Assembly (NCBI GenBank): GCA_964036665.1
Contig: OZ038528.1
Span: forward strand, 9,740,501 to 9,804,500
Reading direction: 5' to 3'
Origin: Gordius sp. MW1
Lineage: Eukaryota > Nematomorpha > Gordioida > Gordea > Gordiidae
Length of the DNA: 64,000 bases
The translations under genes were made by a program, and so were the position numbers. Position 1 is the stretch's first letter, and each line of letters opens with the position of its first letter. The notes beneath the pieces were generated by a model. That model was not told the origin of the DNA. It saw only the letters and a list, made by a program, of their open reading frames with translations, and made no database searches. This document shows, piece after piece, positions 52,836 through 64,000 of the stretch.

Positions 52836-55616
52836 GTTGAAAGAAAAATATGTGAAAAATTTTGAGGTAAAAATATTTTTTTTTTCGATTCTGTGTGAAA
52901 GAGCATGAAAAAATATATAAAAGTCCAATTTGAGAATCCTATTATCCTCGATTGACTTCCGAAAAGAGGTTTTAAGCTGCGAGAACTATCATTTTGACAA
53001 AAGACAACGTTTTATTGTTGCGATTAGTTTGTTGTATCGCAACGTGAGTGCTTAATTTTTGAAAATGGCTCCATGCGATCATGATTTCAAAGTAATAGTT
53101 TTCAGATTCTGATAAATTTTTACTTGGGATCATGGAAACCACGTCTGAAAACGACAACTTTCATCGGATGCATACGGTTGAAAGAAAAATATGTGAAAAA
53201 TTTTGAAGTAAAAATATTTATTTTTTTCGATTCTATGTGAAAGAGCATGAAAAAATATATAAAAGTAAGCCAATTTGAGAATCCTATTATCCTCGATTTA
53301 CTTCCGAAAAGAGGTTTTAAGCTGCCAGAACTATTCATTTTGACAAAAGACAACGTTTTCTTGTTGCCATTAGTTTGTTGTATCGCAACGTGATGCTTAA
53401 TTTTTGAAAATGGCTCTATGCGATCATGATTTCAAAGTAATAGTTTTCAGATTCTGATAAATTTTTACTTGGGATCGTGGAAACCACGTTTGAAAACGAC
53501 AACTTTCATCGGATGCATACGGTTGAAAGAAAAATATGTGAAAAATTTTGAGGTAAAAATATTTATTTTTTTCGATTCTATGTGAAAGAGCATGAAAAAA
53601 TATATAAAAGTAAGCCAATTTGAGAATCCTATTATCCTCGACTTCGGAAAAGAGTTTTTAAGCTGCGAGAACTATCTTTTTGACAAAAGACAACGTTTTA
53701 TTGTTGCGATTAGTTTGTTGTATCGCAACGTGATGCTTAATTTTTGAAAATGGCTCTATGCGATCATGATTTCAAAGTAATAGTTTACAGATTCTGATAA
53801 ATTTTTACTTGGGATCATAGAAACCACGTCTTAAAACCACAACTTTCATCGGATGCATACGGTTGAAAGAAAAATATGTGAAAAATTTTGAGGTAAAAAT
53901 ATTTATTTTTTTCGATTCTATGTGAAAGAGCATGAAAAAATATATAAAAGTAAGCCAATTTGAGAATCTTATTATCCTCGATTGACTTTCGAAAAGAGGT
54001 TTTAAGCTGCGAGAACTATCATTTTGACAAAAGACAACGTTTTATTGTTGCCATTAGTTTGTTGTATCGCAACGTGAGTGCTTAATTTTTGAAAATGGCT
54101 CTATGCGATCATGATTTCAAAGTAATAGTTTTCAGATTCTGATAAGTTTTTACTTTTTCTCATCGATACCACGTCTGAAAACGACAACTTTCATCGGATG
54201 CATACGGTTGAAAGAAAAATATGTGAAAAATTTTGAGGTAAAAATATTTTTTTTTTCGATTCTGTGTGAAAGAGCATGAAAAAATATATAAAAGTCCAAT
54301 TTGAGAATCCTATTATCCTCGATTGACTTCCGAAAAGAGGTTTTAAGCTGCGAGAACTATCATTTTGACAAAAGACAACGTTTTATTGTTGCGATTAGTT
54401 TGTTGTATCGCAACGTGAGTGCTTAATTTTTGAAAATGGCTCCATGCGATCATGATTTCAAAGTAATAGTTTTCAGATTCTGATAAATTTTTACTTGGGA
54501 TCATGGAAACCACGTCTGAAAACGACAACTTTCATCGGATGCATACGGTTGAAAGAAAAATATGTGAAAAATTTTGAAGTAAAAATATTTATTTTTTTCG
54601 ATTCTATGTGAAAGAGCATGAAAAAATATATAAAAGTAAGCCAATTTGAGAATCCTATTATCCTCGATTTACTTCCGAAAAGAGGTTTTAAGCTGCCAGA
54701 ACTATTCATTTTGACAAAAGACAACGTTTTCTTGTTGCCATTAGTTTGTTGTATCGCAACGTGATGCTTAATTTTTGAAAATGGCTCTATGCGATCATGA
54801 TTTCAAAGTAATAGTTTTCAGATTCTGATAAATTTTTACTTGGGATCGTGGAAACCACGTTTGAAAACGACAACTTTCATCGGATGCATACGGTTGAAAG
54901 AAAAATATGTGAAAAATTTTGAGGTAAAAATATTTATTTTTTTCGATTCTATGTGAAAGAGCATGAAAAAATATATAAAAGTAAGCCAATTTGAGAATCC
55001 TATTATCCTCGACTTCGGAAAAGAGTTTTTAAGCTGCGAGAACTATCTTTTTGACAAAAGACAACGTTTTATTGTTGCGATTAGTTTGTTGTATCGCAAC
55101 GTGATGCTTAATTTTTGAAAATGGCTCTATGCGATCATGATTTCAAAGTAATAGTTTACAGATTCTGATAAATTTTTACTTGGGATCATAGAAACCACGT
55201 CTTAAAACCACAACTTTCATCGGATGCATACGGTTGAAAGAAAAATATGTGAAAAATTTTGAGGTAAAAATATTTATTTTTTTCGATTCTATGTGAAAGA
55301 GCATGAAAAAATATATAAAAGTAAGCCAATTTGAGAATCTTATTATCCTCGATTGACTTTCGAAAAGAGGTTTTAAGCTGCGAGAACTATCATTTTGACA
55401 AAAGACAACGTTTTATTGTTGCCATTAGTTTGTTGTATCGCAACGTGAGTGCTTAATTTTTGAAAATGGCTCTATGCGATCATGATTTCAAAGTAATAGT
55501 TTTCAGATTCTGATAAATTTTTACTTTTTATCATCGATACCACGTCTGAAAACGACAACTTTCATCGGATGCATACGGTTGAAAGAAAAATATGTGAAAA
55601 ATTTTGAGGTAAAAAT
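52836..55616 (+). repeat. Four-monomer tandem duplication, period 1,371 bp
   Basis: About 52836-54206 and 54207-55616 match at 1,371 bp. Shared markers are the long poly-T before 'cgattctgtg', 'ataaaagtccaatttg' (a short deletion), 'tttgaagtaaaa', 'ttgccattag', 'accacgtttgaaaacg' and 'gacttcggaaaagag'. A few differences are visible near the end ('gataagttttt...ttctcatcg' versus 'gataaattttt...ttatcatcg'). A third copy of part of the unit lies at about 62480-63340 with the same internal spacing. Confidence 0.85.
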
Positions 55617-56091
55617 ATTTATTTTTTTCGATTCTATGTGAAAGAGCATGAAAAAATATATAAAAGTAAGCCAATTTGAGAATCCTATTATCCTCGATTG
55701 ACTTCCGAAAAGAGGTTTTAAGCTGCGAGAACTATCTTTTTGACAAAAGACAACGTTTTATTGTTGCGATTAGTTTGTTGTATCGCAACGTGCTGCTTAA
55801 TTTTTGAAAATGGCTCAAGGCGATCATGATTTCAAATTAATAGTTTCTGATAAATTTTTACTTGCGATCATATAAACCACGTCTTAAAACCACAACTTTC
55901 ATCGGATGCATACGGTTGAAAGAAAAATATGTAAAAAAATTTGAGGTAAAAATATTTATTTTTTTCGATTCTATGTGAAAGAGCATGAAAAAATATATAA
56001 AAGTAAGCCAATTTGAGAATCCTATTATCCTCGATTGACTTTCGAAAAGAGGTTTTAAGCTGCGAGAACTATCATTTTGACAAAAGACAAC

Positions 56092-56110
56092 CCAAAATGT
56101 GATTCGAAAA
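56092..56110 (+). other. Small insertion within a monomer at the stem-loop
   Basis: Between 'gacaac' and 'tttattgatgcg' there are about 19 extra bases (ccaaaatgtgattcgaaaa) where other monomers read 'gttttattgttgcg'. The left stem arm becomes GATGCGAT, so its outer pairs are changed. This is the only sizeable insertion I found inside a monomer. Its source is not recognised; 'gattcgaaaa' could be filler copied from nearby repeat text. Confidence 0.7.
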
Positions 56111-59100
56111 TTTATTGATGCGATTAGTTTGTTGTATCGCAACGTGATGCTTAATTTTTGAAAATGGCTCTATGCGATCATGATATGAAAGTAATAGTTT
56201 ACAGATTCTGATAAATTTTTACTTGGGATCATAGAAACCACGTCTTAAAACCACAACTTTCATCGGATGAATACGGTTCAAAGAAAAATATGTGAAAAAT
56301 TTTGAGGTCAAAATATTTATTTTTTTCGATTCTATATGAAAGAGCATGAAAAAATATATAAAAGTAAGCCAATTTGAGAATCCCATTATCCTCGATTGAC
56401 TTTCGAAAAGAGGTTTTAAGCTGCGAGAACTATCATTTTGACAAAAGACAACGTTTTATTGTTGCCATTAGTTTGTTGTATCGCAACGTGAGTGCTTAAT
56501 TTTTTGAAAATGGCTCTATGCGATCATGATTTCAAAGTAATAGTTTTCAGATTCTGATAAATTTTTACTTGGGATCATAGAAACCAAGTCTGAAAACGAC
56601 AACTTTCATCGGATGCATACGGTTGAAAGAAAAATATGTGAAAAATTTTGAGGTAAAAAATAGTTATTTTTTTCGATTCTGTGTGAAAGAGCATGAAAAA
56701 ATATATAAAAGTCTAATTTGAGAATCCTATTATCCTCGATTGACTTCCGAAAAGAGGTTTTAAGCTGCGAGAACTATCTTTTTGACAAAAGACAACGTTT
56801 TATTGTTGCGATTAGTTTGTTGTATCGCAACGTGATGCTTAATTTTTGAAAATGGCTCTATGCGATCATGATTTTAAAGTAATAGTTTACAGATTCTGAT
56901 AAATTTTTACTTGGGATCATCGAAACCACGTCTGAAAACGACAACTTTCATCGGATGCATACTGTTGAAAGAAAAATATGTGAAAAATTTTGAGGTAAAA
57001 ATATTTATTTTTTTCGATTCTATGTGAAAGAGCATGAAAAAATATATAAAAGTAAGCCAATTTGAGAATCCTATTATCCTCGATTGACTTCCGAAAAGAG
57101 GTTTTAAGCTGCGAGAACCATCATTTTGACAAAAGACAACGTTTTATTGTTGCGATTAGTTTGTTGTTACGCAACGTGAGTGCTTAATTTTTGAAAATGG
57201 CTCTATGCGATCATGATTTTAAAGTAATAGTTTTCAGATTCTGATAAATTTTTACTTGGGATCATAGAAACCAAGTCTAAAAACGACAACTTTCATCGGA
57301 TGCATACGGTTCAAAGAAAAATATGTGAAAAATTTAGAGGTAAAAATATAAATTTTTTTCGATTCTATGTGAAAGAGCATGAAAAAATATATAAAAGTAA
57401 GCCAATTTGAGAATCCTATTATCCTCGATTGACTTCCGAACAGAAGTTTTAAGCTGCGAGAACTATCATTTTGACAAAAGACAATGTTTTATTGTTGCTA
57501 TTAGTTTGTTGTATCGCAACGTGATGCTTAATTTTTGAAAATGGCTCTATGCGATCATGATTTCAAAGTAGTATTTTTCTGATTCTGATAAATTTTTACT
57601 TTTTATCATCGAAACCACGTCTGAAAACGACAACTTTCATCGGATGCATACGGTTGAAAGAAAAATATGTGAAAAATTTTGAGGTAAAAATATTTATTTT
57701 TTTCGATTTTATGTGAAAGAGCATGAAAAAATATATATTAGTAAGCCAATTTGAGAATCCTATTATCCTCGATTGACTTCCGAAAAGAGGTTTTAAGCTG
57801 CGAGAACTATCTTTTTGACAAAAGACAACGTTTTGTTGTTGAGATTAGTTTGTTGTATCGCAACGTGATGCTTAATTTTTGAAAATGGCTCTATGCGATC
57901 ATGAGGTCAAAGTAATAGTTTACAGATTCTGATAAATTTTTACTTGGGATCATCGAAACCACGTCTGAAAACGACAACTTTCATCGGATGCATACGGTTG
58001 AAAGAAAAATATGTGAAAAATTTTCAGGTAAAAATATTTATTTTTTTCCATTCTATGTGAAAGAGCATGAAAAAATATATAAAAGTAAGCCAATTTGAGA
58101 ATCCTAATATTTTCGATTGACTTCCGAAAAGAGGTTTTAAGCTGCGAGAACTATCATTTTGACAAAAGACAACGTTTTATTGTTGCGATTAGTTTGTTGT
58201 TACGCAACGTGAGTGCTTAATTTTTGAAAATGGCTCTATGCGATCATGATTTTAAAGTAATAGTTTTCAGATTCTGATAAATTTTTACTTGGGATCGTGG
58301 AAACCAAGTCTGAAAACGACAACTTTCATCGGATGAATACGGTTCAAAGAAAAATATGTGAAAAATTTTGAGGTAAAAATATAAATTTTTTTCGATTCTA
58401 TGTGAAAGAGCATGAAAAAATATATAAAAGTAAGCCAATTTGAGAATCCTATTATCCTCGATTGACTTCCGAAAAGAGGTTTTAAGCTGCGAGAACTATC
58501 TTTTTGACAAAAGACAACGTTTTATTGTTGCGATTAGTTTGTTGTATCGCAACGTGATGCTTAATTTTTGAAAATGGCTCTATGCGATCATGATTTCAAA
58601 GTAATAGTTTACAGATTCTGATAAATTTTTACTTGGGATCATCGAAACCACGTCTGAAAACGACAACTTTCATCGGATGCATACGGTTGAAAGAAAAATA
58701 TGTGAAAAATTTTCAGGTAAAAATATTTATTTTTTTCGATTCTATGTGAAAGAGCATGAAAAAATATATAAAAGTAAGCCAATTTGAGAATCCTATTATC
58801 CTCGATTGACTTGGGAAAAGAGGTTTTAAGCTGCGAGAACTATCATTTTGACAAAAGACAATGATTTATTGTTGCGATTAGTTTGTTGTATCGCAACGTG
58901 ATGCTTAATTTTTGAAAATGGCTCTATGCGATCATGATTTTAAAGTAATAGTTTTCAGATTCTGATAAATTTTTACTTGGGATCATGGAAACCAAAACGA
59001 CAACTTTCATCGGATGCATACGGTTGAAAGAAAAAAATGTGAAAAATTTTGAGGTAAAAATATTTATTTTTTTCCATTCTATGTGAAAGAGCATGAAAAA

Positions 59101-60240
59101 ATATATAAAAGTAAGCCAATTTGAGAATCCTATTATCCTCGCTTGACTTTCGAAAAGAGGTTTTAAGCTGCGAGAACATTTTGACAAAAGACAACGTTTT
59201 ATTGTTGCGATTAGTTTGTTGTATCGCAACGTGATGCTTAATTTTTGAAAATGACTCCATGCGACCATGATTTCAAAGTAATAGTTTTCAGATTCTGATA
59301 AATTTTTACTTGGGATCATAGAAACCAAGTCTGAAAACGACAACTTTCATCGGATGAATACGGTTAAAAGAAAAATATGTGAAAAATTTTGAGGTAAAAA
59401 TATTTATTTTTTACCATTCTATGTGAAAGAGCATGAAAAAATATATAAAAGTAAGCCAATTTGAGAATCCTATTATTTTCGATTGACTTCCGAAAAGAGG
59501 TTTTAAGCTGCGAGAACTATCATTTTGACAAAAGACAACGTTTTATTGTTGCGATTAGTTTGTTGTATCGCAACGTGATGCTTAATTTTTGAAAATGGCT
59601 CTATGCGATCATGATTTCAAAGTAATAGTTAACAAATTCTGATAAATTTTTACTTGGGATCATAGAAACCAAGTCTGAAAACGACAACTTTCATCGGATG
59701 AATACGGTTCAAAGAAAAATATGTAAAAAATTTTGATGTAAAAATATAAATTTTTTTCGATTCTATGTGAAAGAGCATGAAAAAATATATAAAATTAAGC
59801 CAATTTGAGAATCCTATTATCCTCGATTGACTTCCGAAAAGAGGTTTTAAGCTGCGAGAACTATCATTTTGACAAAAGACAACGTTTTATTGTTGCGATT
59901 AGTTTGTTGTTACACAACGCGAGTGCTTAATTTTTGAAAATGGCTCTATGCGATCATGATTTTAAAGTAATAGTTTTCAGATTCTGATAAATTTTTACTT
60001 GGGATCATAGAAACCAAGTCTGAAAACGACATTCATCGGATGAATACGGTTCAAAGAAAAATATGTGAAAAATTTTGAGGTAAAAATATAAATTTTTTTC
60101 GATTCTATGTGAAAGAGCATGAAAAAATATATAAAAGTAAGCCAATTTGAGAATCCTATTATCCTCGATTGACTTCCGAAAAGAGGTTTTAAGCTGCGAG
60201 AACTATCTTTTTGACAAAAGACAACGTTTTATTGTTGCGA

Positions 60241-62481
60241 TTAGTTTGTTGTATCGCAACGTGATGCTTAATTTTTGAAAATGGCTCTATGCGATCATGA
60301 TTTCAAAGTAATAGTTTTCAGATTCTGATAAATTTTTACTTGGGATCGTGGAAACCACGTCTGAAAACGACAACTTTCATCGGATGCATACGGTTGAAAG
60401 AAAAATATGTGAAAAATTTTGAGGTAAAAATATTTATTTTTTTCGATTCTATGTGAAAGAGCATGAAAAAATATATAAAAGTAAGCCAATTTGAGAATCC
60501 TATTATCCTCGACTTCGGAAAAGAGTTTTTAAGCTGCGAGAACTATCTTTTTGACAAAGCAAAGACAACGTTTTATTGTTGCGATTAGTTTGTTGTATCG
60601 CAACGTGAGTGCTTAATTTTTCAAAAATGCACTATGCGATCATGATTTTAAAGTAATAGTTTTCTGATTCTGATAAATTTTTACTTTTTATCATCGAAAC
60701 CACGTCTGAAAACGACAACTTTCATCGGATGCATAGGTTGAAAGAAAAATATGTGAAAAATTTTGAGTTAAAAATATTTATTTTTTTCGATTTTATGTGA
60801 AAGAGCATGAAAAAATATATAAAAGTCCAATTTGAGAATCCTATTATCCTCGATTGACTTCCGAAAAGAGGTTTTAAGCTGCGAGAACTATCTTTTTGAC
60901 AAAAGACAACGTTTTGTTTTTGAGATTAGTTTGTTGTATCGCAACGTGATGCTTAATTTTTGAAAATGGCTCTATGCGATCATGAGGTCAAAGTAATAGT
61001 TTTCAGATTCTGATAAATTTTTACTTGGGATCATGGAAACCACGTCTGAAAACGACAACTTTCATCGGATGCATACGGTTGAAAGAAAAATATGTGAAAA
61101 ATTTTCAGGTAAAAATATTTATTTTTTTCCATTCTATGTGAAAGAGCATGAAAAAATATATAAAAGTAAGCCAATTTGAGAATCCTATTATCCTCGATTT
61201 ACTTCCGAAAAGAGGTTTTAAGCTGCCAGAACTATTCATTTTGACAAAAGACAACGTTTTCTTGTTGCCATTAGTTTGTTGTATCGCAACGTGATGCTTA
61301 ATTTTTGAAAATGGCTCTATGCGATCATGATTTCAAAGTAATAGTTTTCAGATTCTGATAAATTTTTACTTGGGATCATGGAAACCACGTCTGAAAACGA
61401 CAACTTTCATCGGATGCATACGGTTGAAAGAAAAAAATGTGAAAAATTTTGAGGTAAAAATATTTATTTTTTTCGATTCTATGTGAAAGAGCATGAAAAA
61501 ATATATAAAAGTAAGCCAATTTGAGAATCCTATTATCCTCAACTTCGGAAAAGAGTTTTTAAGCTGCGAGAACTATCTTTTTGACAAAAGACAACGTTTT
61601 GTTGTTGAGATTAGTTTGTTGTATCGCAACGTGATGCTTAATTTTTGAAAATGGCTCTATGCGATCATGAGGTCAAAGTAATAGTTTTCAGATTCTGATA
61701 AATTTTTACTTGGGATCATGGAAACCACGTCTGAAAACGACAACTTTCATCGGATGCATACGGTTGAAAGAAAAATATGTGAAAAATTTTCAGGTAAAAA
61801 TATTTATTTTTTTCCATTCTATGTGAAAGAGCATGAAAAAATATATAAAAGTAAGCCAATTTGAGAATCCTATTATCCTCGATTTACTTCCGAAAAGAGG
61901 TTTTAAGCTGCCAGAACTATTCATTTTGACAAAAGACAACGTTTTCTTGTTGCCATTAGTTTGTTGTATCGCAACGTGATGCTTAATTTTTGAAAATGGC
62001 TCTATGCGATCATGATTTCAAAGTAATAGTTTTCAGATTCTGATAAATTTTTACTTGGGATCGTGGAAACCACGTCTGAAAACGACAACTTTCATCGGAT
62101 GCATACGGTTGAAAGAAAAATATGTGAAAAATTTTGAGGTAAAAATATTTATTTTTTTCGATTCTATGTGAAAGAGCATGAAAAAATATATAAAAGTAAG
62201 CCAATTTGAGAATCCTATTATCCTCGACTTCGGAAAAGAGTTTTTAAGCTGCGAGAACTATCTTTTTGACAAAGCAAAGACAACGTTTTATTGTTGCGAT
62301 TAGTTTGTTGTATCGCAACGTGAGTGCTTAATTTTTCAAAAATGCACTATGCGATCATGATTTTAAAGTAATAGTTTTCTGATTCTGATAAATTTTTACT
62401 TTTTATCATCGAAACCACGTCTGAAAACGACAACTTTCATCGGATGCATAGGTTGAAAGAAAAATATGTGAAAAATTTTGA
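60241..62481 (+). repeat. Overlapping higher-order repeats, offsets 1,715 and 686 bp
   Basis: About 60241-60766 matches 61956-62481 at 1,715 bp. Both contain the rare 5-bp insertion in 'gacaaagcaaagacaacg' (about 60554 and 62269) and 'gcataggttg'. Within this span, monomers with 'catgaggtcaaag' recur at 60982 and 61668 (686 bp, two monomers), followed by 'ttttcaggtaaaa...tttccattc' and 'ctgccagaactattc'. The two periods overlap, indicating successive unequal exchanges. Confidence 0.75.
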
Positions 62482-64000
62482 GGTAAAAATATTTTTTTTT
62501 TCGATTCTGTGTGAAAGAGCATGAAAAAATATATAAAAGTCCAATTTGAGAATCCTATTATCCTCGATTGACTTCCGAAAAGAGGTTTTATGCTGCGAGA
62601 ACTATCATTTTGACAAAAGACAACGTTTTATTGTTGCGATTAGTTTGTTGTATCGCAACGTGAGTGCTTAATTTTTGAAAATGGCTCCATGCGATCACGA
62701 TTTCAAAGTAATAGTTTTCAGATTCTGATAAATTTTTACTTGGGATCATGGAAACCACGTCTGAAAACGACAACTTTCATCGGATGCATACGGTTGAAAG
62801 AAAAATATGTGAAAAATTTTGAAGTAAAAATATTTATTTTTTTCGATTCTATGTGAAAGAGCATGAAAAAATATATAAAAGTAAGCCAATTTGAGAATCC
62901 TATTATCCTCGATTTACTTCCGAAAAGAGGTTTTAAGCTGCCAGAACTATTCATTTTGACAAAAGACAACGTTTTCTTGTTGCCATTAGTTTGTTGTATC
63001 GCAACGTGATGCTTAATTTTTGAAAATGGCTCTATGCGATCATGATTTCAAAGTAATAGTTTTCAGATTCTGATAAATTTTTACTTGGGATCGTGGAAAC
63101 CACGTTTGAAAACGACAACTTTCATCGGATGCGTACGGTTGAAAGAAAAATATGTGAAAAATTTTGAGGTAAAAATATTTATTTTTTTCGATTCTATGTG
63201 AAAGAGCATGAAAAAATATATAAAAGTAAGCCAATTTGAGAATCCTATTATCCTCAACTTCGGAAAAGAGTTTTTAAGCTGCGAGAACTATCTTTTTGAC
63301 AAAAGACAACGTTTTATTGTTGCGATTAGTTTGTTGTATCGCAACGTGATGCTTAATTTTTGAAAATGGCTCTATGCGATCATGATTTCAAAGTAATAGT
63401 TTACAGATTCTGATAAATTTTTACTTGGGATCATCGAAACCACGTCTGAAAACGACAACTTTCATCGGATGCATACGGTTGAAAGATAAATATGTGAAAA
63501 ATTTTCAGGTAAAAATATTTATTTTTTTCGATTCTATGTGAAAGAGCATAAAAAAATATATAAAAGTAAGCCAATTTGAGAATCCTATTATCCTCGATTG
63601 ACTTCCGAAAAGAGGTTTTAAGCTGCGAGAACTATCATTTTGACAAAAGACAACGTTTTATTGTTGCGATTAGTTTGTTGTATCGCAACGTGATGCTTAA
63701 TTTTAGAAAATGGCTCTATGCGATCATGATTTCAAAGTAATAGTTTACAAATTCTGATAAATTTTTACTTGGGATCATAGAAACCAAGTCTGAAAACGAC
63801 AACTTTCATCGGATGAATAAGGGTTAAAGAAAAATATGTGAAAAATTTTGATGTAAAAATATAAATTTTTTTCGATTCTATGTGAAATGAAAAAATATAT
63901 AAAACTAAGCCAATTTGAGAATCCTATTATCCTCGATTGACTTGGGAAAAGAGGTTTTAAGCTGCGAGAACTATCATTTTGACAAAAGACAATGATTTAT

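Larger units (their letters stand above)
42175..64000 (+). repeat. Satellite array, right block (~343-bp monomer, ~64 copies)
   Basis: The same monomer, in the same orientation, resumes at CTTTCATCGGATGC immediately after the transposon island and continues to the window end. Copies are on average more varied than in the first 6 kb. Characteristic variants are 'cctcgacttcggaaaagag' in place of 'cctcgattgacttccgaaaagagg' (for example near 45059, 47808, 52613, 53639, 55010, 60510 and 62225), 'ctgccagaa(cta)ttc' in place of 'ctgcgagaactatc', and 'gttgccatt' in place of 'gttgcgatt'. These variants recur with the higher-order periods listed separately. Confidence 0.98.

Noticed and set aside
58924-59343. 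A 139-residue open frame, the longest in the window
   Set aside because: It spans more than one monomer and repeats its own N-terminal text near its end. It arises from small deletions (near 58994 and 59178) that happen to keep a frame open.

Overview
The window is almost entirely one tandem satellite DNA. A monomer of about 343 bp (usually 339-346 bp) repeats head-to-tail in one orientation from 1 to 40140 and again from 42175 to 64000. Dividing block length by monomer length gives roughly 117 plus 64 copies. I see no intact protein-coding gene, no tRNA or rRNA gene, no CRISPR array and no bacterial operon. The organism is therefore a eukaryote, most likely an animal. The transposon remnants are of the hAT/ZMYM1-like (DUF4371 plus hATC) type, and their ends match CAGTGGCGTAGC-like terminal repeats. 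Such elements are widespread in insects and other invertebrates, but I cannot name a species.

Layout. 1-6 kb: very homogeneous monomers with mosaic three- and two-monomer duplications. 6-28 kb: two or more monomer subfamilies mixed, with block duplications at offsets of 2,697 bp (11.5-16.8 kb) and 1,721 bp (17.5-21.0 kb). 28.1-31.0 kb: a dimeric higher-order repeat, period 689 bp. 31.1-36.0 kb: a five-monomer higher-order repeat, period exactly 1,691 bp, nearly three copies, each marked by the same 29-bp deletion. 36-40.1 kb: more divergent monomers. 40,141-42,174: a 2-kb non-satellite island. 42.2-64 kb: satellite again, with subfamilies carrying a rearranged 'cgacttcgg' segment and higher-order periods of about 1,030, 1,371, 686 and 1,715 bp.

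The island is a small transposon graveyard. Its left part is a decayed + strand hAT transposase C-terminal region, ending in a recognisable hATC dimerisation segment. A 152-bp hAT-type MITE sits inside its reading frame, flanked by a perfect 8-bp target-site duplication. Next comes a decayed fragment of a hAT DUF4371 region on the opposite strand. A 17-base G run and about 0.6 kb of unassigned AT-rich DNA follow. The last ~150 bp look like a second short hAT-like inverted-repeat element, whose right tip abuts the satellite.

Each monomer carries a conserved 8-bp stem/11-nt loop inverted repeat and a TATATAAAAG box. Their function is unknown. The short open frames found in the satellite are by-products of the repeat and are not annotated as genes.
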